Shown one piece after another: positions 19,770 through 22,011 of a DNA stretch of 22,011 nucleotides. Made by a program: the position numbers and the translations under genes. Source of the stretch: a virus. Every line of letters begins with the position of its first letter. Within the stretch, counting starts at the first letter, position 1. The notes under the pieces are model-generated. The model was not told the origin of the DNA. It was given only the letters and a program-made list of their open reading frames with translations, and did not search any database. The DNA is taken from positions 1 through 22,011 of IMG/VR virus record IMGVR_UViG_3300025872_000346; one strand, 5' to 3'.

Positions 19770-21005
19770 TTATACCACAACCTCACCTTTCTCAAATACA
19801 ACATTCACCACATTTTGCAGTTGCCTTGCAATTCGGTCTCCATAGTTGTTATTCACAGGAATCACGATCTTACCATAAGATTTCTTGTACATTTGATAGC
19901 AACCAGCAGGAATCTTACCATCTTGAATTGCTTTGCGATCATCGCGGTGCATACGCACTACGCGACCGATTGTTTGACACATTTCAATCGCAGGAAGATT
20001 ACGCAGCATAATGCAATGCGTCAGACCGTGAACATTGATACCCTCAGACAGAATAGAGTAATGAAACACGATCATCTTTTGTTCGGGATCATTACCATAC
20101 TCATTCATCAGATCAAAGAACTTCTCACGGGACACTTTGCGATTATTCACATATGCACCGTGCTTTGCAGTGATATGAAATGTTGCATATCCCATTTCTT
20201 GCAATTCATCTAGCACATCACTCTCAGTAAACATATTCCAAATTACTTTGGTGCTGGGTGATGCAACAAGAACTTTGGGAGTAATGTCATCATCAATCTG
20301 TCGCAGAATACCAAGAATGTTTTCTGCATCTACAAAGTGTGCGTTTTCCTTTGTGCGAACAGTTTCTGATTCATAAGGAATCACCTGAGGAGGAATAATG
20401 CAACCTGCATCAATCAGTTCTTTTGCAGGAATACTAATGATATTACTACCATACACATCAGTATTATTCATTGACTCTTCACTGTTGTTATACTTTGGCG
20501 TTGCAGTGAAGAAATAAGCATTTTCTGCAACATAAGCAGTTTGTGCTATACCAACAAAATTGGATTTCTTCACACAATGATGTGCTTCATCAAAATACAC
20601 TACATCAATGTTGATGTCTGCTTCATTCACACGACCGATAGAATTGTAAGTCGTGAAGATAAAGTGATGCTTACCACTCCCAATCGCAGTATCATTGTTT
20701 TCTGCAATCTCATCAGGTCGGGTAGAGCGATTGTGATGAGTTTCTCCACTATGCACTTGCATATAAGAAATATCTAGATCCTTGAGATACTCCTCAAACT
20801 CACTGCAAAGTTGATTTGCAAGAAGAATACGAGGAGCAACAATTACAAATGTCTTAGGTTCTGTTGCATTGATGATACGTTGTTTTGCATCTTCCATCAT
20901 CACAACAGTCTTCCCACCACCAGTAGGAATATACACTGTACCCTTGATTGCTTGCTTCACTGCATCAAGAGCACGTTGTTGATAGGAATAAAACTGAACG
21001 GTCAT
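19770..21005 (-). CDS. SF2 DEAD/DEAH-type helicase (411 aa)
   Basis: 411 residues from MTVQFYSYQQRALDAVKQAI. Motifs in order: YQQRAL (8-13), Walker A TGGGKT (28-33), VVYFDEAHH with DEAH at 139-142, motif III FFTATP (165-170), and motifs V/VI in ILSEGINVHGLTH and QTIGRVVR (344-351). This is a complete two-domain superfamily 2 helicase of the UvsW/SSL2 type; T4 UvsW is longer (about 500), so whether it replaces UvsW in recombination and replication restart, or is an extra helicase, is open. The longest frame starts eight residues earlier (MYEYTSKL), but that ATG is two bases after the TATAAT; the chosen ATG is exactly 22 nt after it. Heads the C8 unit with the 54-aa gene. Confidence 0.9.
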   Translation of the reverse strand: MTVQFYSYQQRALDAVKQAIKGTVYIPTGGGKTVVMMEDAKQRIINATEPKTFVIVAPRILLANQLCSEFEEYLKDLDISYMQVHSGETHHNRSTRPDEIAENNDTAIGSGKHHFIFTTYNSIGRVNEADINIDVVYFDEAHHCVKKSNFVGIAQTAYVAENAYFFTATPKYNNSEESMNNTDVYGSNIISIPAKELIDAGCIIPPQVIPYESETVRTKENAHFVDAENILGILRQIDDDITPKVLVASPSTKVIWNMFTESDVLDELQEMGYATFHITAKHGAYVNNRKVSREKFFDLMNEYGNDPEQKMIVFHYSILSEGINVHGLTHCIMLRNLPAIEMCQTIGRVVRMHRDDRKAIQDGKIPAGCYQMYKKSYGKIVIPVNNNYGDRIARQLQNVVNVVFEKGEVVV

Positions 21006-21027
21006 CAATTTGCTTGTGTATTCATAC

Positions 21028-21087
21028 ATTATAGCACCCCTCCCGTGGATTCGGGAAGAGTGCTGGACGGTCCTACAAGTGGCACAG
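21028..21087 (-). promoter_or_regulatory. Cassette C8 (degenerate dyad, strongest -10)
   Basis: Conserved half GTGCCACTTGTAG with a decayed second half as in C3, a separate small hairpin TCCCG/CGGGA (21056-21052 with 21045-21041), and a perfect extended -10 TGCTATAAT (hexamer 21033-21028), 22 nt before the helicase ATG. Confidence 0.7.
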
Positions 21088-21095
21088 GACTATAT

Positions 21096-21407
21096 TTAAT
21101 CGTTCATTCCCATACCAATGAGAATAAGCAAGATGATTCCAATAGGAATAGCAATATACCAGTAAGTTACAACAGCATAAAGAACAAGTCCAATACCCAA
21201 TAACCATACAAGTCCTTCGCTATCTCCAGAATTAAAGGAAGAACCTCCACCACTAGAACTAACTTGTCTTAGATTTGTGATTTGTTGCACATCACCGTGC
21301 TTTGCATAGATTTGTTGCTTTGCACCACTAAATGTTGCTGCTTCAACTTCGGTGGTAATTCTACCAACCTGTGAATTAACAAATACTTCTGCTCTCCAAG
21401 TTGCCAT
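21096..21407 (-). CDS. Membrane protein with small N-terminal domain (103 aa)
   Basis: 103 residues. Residues 1-50 (MATWRAEVFVNSQVGRITTE, then VEAATFSGAKQQIYAKHGDV) form a compact strand-helix domain of a type I know from host and phage membrane proteins ('A-x-x-x-x-A-K-x-x-I'). A Ser/Gly linker (51-63) leads to two closely spaced membrane segments, about 65-82 and 83-99 (LVWLLGIGLVLYAVVTYWYI and AIPIGIILLILIG). Short hydrophilic end MGMND. Its stop lies just upstream of cassette C8. Probably sits in the host inner membrane with the small domain in the cytoplasm; function unknown. Confidence 0.75.
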   Translation of the reverse strand: MATWRAEVFVNSQVGRITTEVEAATFSGAKQQIYAKHGDVQQITNLRQVSSSGGGSSFNSGDSEGLVWLLGIGLVLYAVVTYWYIAIPIGIILLILIGMGMND

Positions 21408-21412
21408 AATAA

Positions 21413-21805
21413 TCAGAATGCGATGGGTTCAAGTGTAGGTTCAGCAAATCCAAATTCAGTCTTGGATACTTCCACAAACTTATCAGTACCTGGAACTTGC
21501 TTATAGCACGTCAACTTGCCCTTGAGGGACTTAGAAGAACTTGGTGAAGTCTCTACACAATTCTCATCAACCTCAGCAAAGGTATTATACTCATCATCAG
21601 AGTTCTTGTCAACACCATCAAAGATAATCAGGTTGATACAAGCATCCTTTGCATCTTTGAGAGTCTTAGAGACGTGTTGAGGAGTGTCTACAACATCAGT
21701 CACAATCCATTTCTGGGATGATGCTTTCCTTATGAATCCAACAGTGTTAGAATCCTTCTGGACCTCGTAGATACCAGCAGACAGACGAGGGAAAGTGAAA
21801 GTCAT
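21413..21805 (-). CDS. Hypothetical protein (130 aa)
   Basis: 130 residues: MTFTFPRLSAGIYEVQKDSN, TVGFIRKASSQKWIVTDVVD, then a helix (TLKDAKDACINLIIFDGVDK), an acidic Ser-rich linker and a second strand-rich part (LKGKLTCYKQVPGTDKFVEV). The N-terminal 45-60 residues look like a small domain of the type that reads G-x-Y-x-V-x-x-x-x-x-x-G-x-I-x-K-x-x-x-x-x-W, with a helix after it. Stop is 5 bp before the next start, start 2 bp after the 65-aa gene. Function unknown. Confidence 0.75.
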   Translation of the reverse strand: MTFTFPRLSAGIYEVQKDSNTVGFIRKASSQKWIVTDVVDTPQHVSKTLKDAKDACINLIIFDGVDKNSDDEYNTFAEVDENCVETSPSSSKSLKGKLTCYKQVPGTDKFVEVSKTEFGFAEPTLEPIAF

Positions 21806-21807
21806 AA

Positions 21808-22005
21808 TCAGAAAGAAGAGAGAACTTGAAACTGAGTTTTGAGTTTGCTTAGGTCAGCATAGATAGACTCTGCACCTTCAAGAGACATATTAGGACGCAA
21901 TCCTTCCTTACATTCACTAATCCTTTTATTCCATTTATACATCGCATCTTGAAGTGCCCAATACAGAGTCTCAAACTCTTGATTGGTAATTTCAATAGTT
22001 TTCAT
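21808..22005 (-). CDS. Hypothetical protein at the right edge (65 aa)
   Basis: 65 residues from MKTIEITNQEFETLYWALQD then AMYKWNKRISECKEGLRPNM and SLEGAESIYADLSKLKTQFQ. A short strand followed by helices, probably a small helical hairpin. The ATG at 22005 is inside the window; two further upstream codons are open to the edge (TTG), but the ATG is the natural start. Its stop is 2 bp before the next ATG, so it shares a transcript with the 130- and 103-aa genes. Promoter is outside the window. Confidence 0.7.
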   Translation of the reverse strand: MKTIEITNQEFETLYWALQDAMYKWNKRISECKEGLRPNMSLEGAESIYADLSKLKTQFQVLSSF

Positions 22006-22011
22006 AATCAA

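Noticed and set aside
14799-20777. Numerous plus-strand frames of 60-220 codons opposite the small genes
   Set aside because: All are antisense to minus-strand genes that have coupled starts and recognisable families; low-complexity, Ser/His/Ile-rich translations.
13574-21087. Cassettes as ordinary Rho-independent terminators
   Set aside because: The stems are good in C2, C4, C5 and C6, but no T-run follows on either strand, and stems decay in C3 and C8 while the promoter part is kept.

Overview
The window looks like part of a T4-like cyanomyovirus genome (phage of marine Synechococcus or Prochlorococcus). The left part carries baseplate genes in cyanophage order (gp25, gp6, then a very large YHYH-type virion protein). 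The right part is a dense run of tiny acidic genes typical of cyanophage early regions. All the protein genes I accept are on the minus strand. Base composition differs visibly: the baseplate genes are very AT-rich, the right-hand small genes less so.

Layout. (1) 1-8418: late structural module: a virion protein running off the left edge, gp6 and gp25, with a T4-type late promoter motif in front of gp25. (2) 8421-10716: small genes around a GT-A-like glycosyltransferase, with an intrinsic terminator at 9177-9210. (3) 10717-12581: nearly gene-free control region (one 54-aa gene). It holds a stem-loop array, eight copies of CACGAAT, a four-copy 28-bp direct repeat with 69-70 bp period, consensus sigma70 promoters on both strands, several dyads, an intrinsic terminator, and two cyanobacterial-type DnaA boxes exactly two helical turns apart. 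I propose this as a candidate replication origin and early control region. (4) 12582-22005: about 29 small genes plus an SF2 helicase, an ArdA-like antirestriction protein, a DUF2786 protein, a DUF6011 zinc-binding protein and a DUF7249 protein.

The most striking feature is in region 4. Eight related intergenic cassettes (C1-C8) divide the genes into consecutive units of two to six genes. Reading along the minus strand, each cassette has the upstream gene's stop (often within TGAGTC), then a dyad around GTGCCACTTGT..AGTGGCAC. Most then have CTAAAAGAGCACAG, and all end in a -10-like hexamer. In five cassettes the -10 is followed by exactly 22 nt and then a start codon. This fixed spacing argues that the longest open frames of the helicase, the ArdA-like gene and the DUF2786 gene begin too early, because their first ATGs overlap or immediately follow the -10. 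The cassettes look like a repeated terminator/operator-promoter module that gives each mini-operon its own promoter.

Limits: no database search or folding was run. Family names come from recognising motifs; most small genes have no assignable function. Shine-Dalgarno sequences are mostly absent, so many starts rest on spacing and overlap with neighbours.
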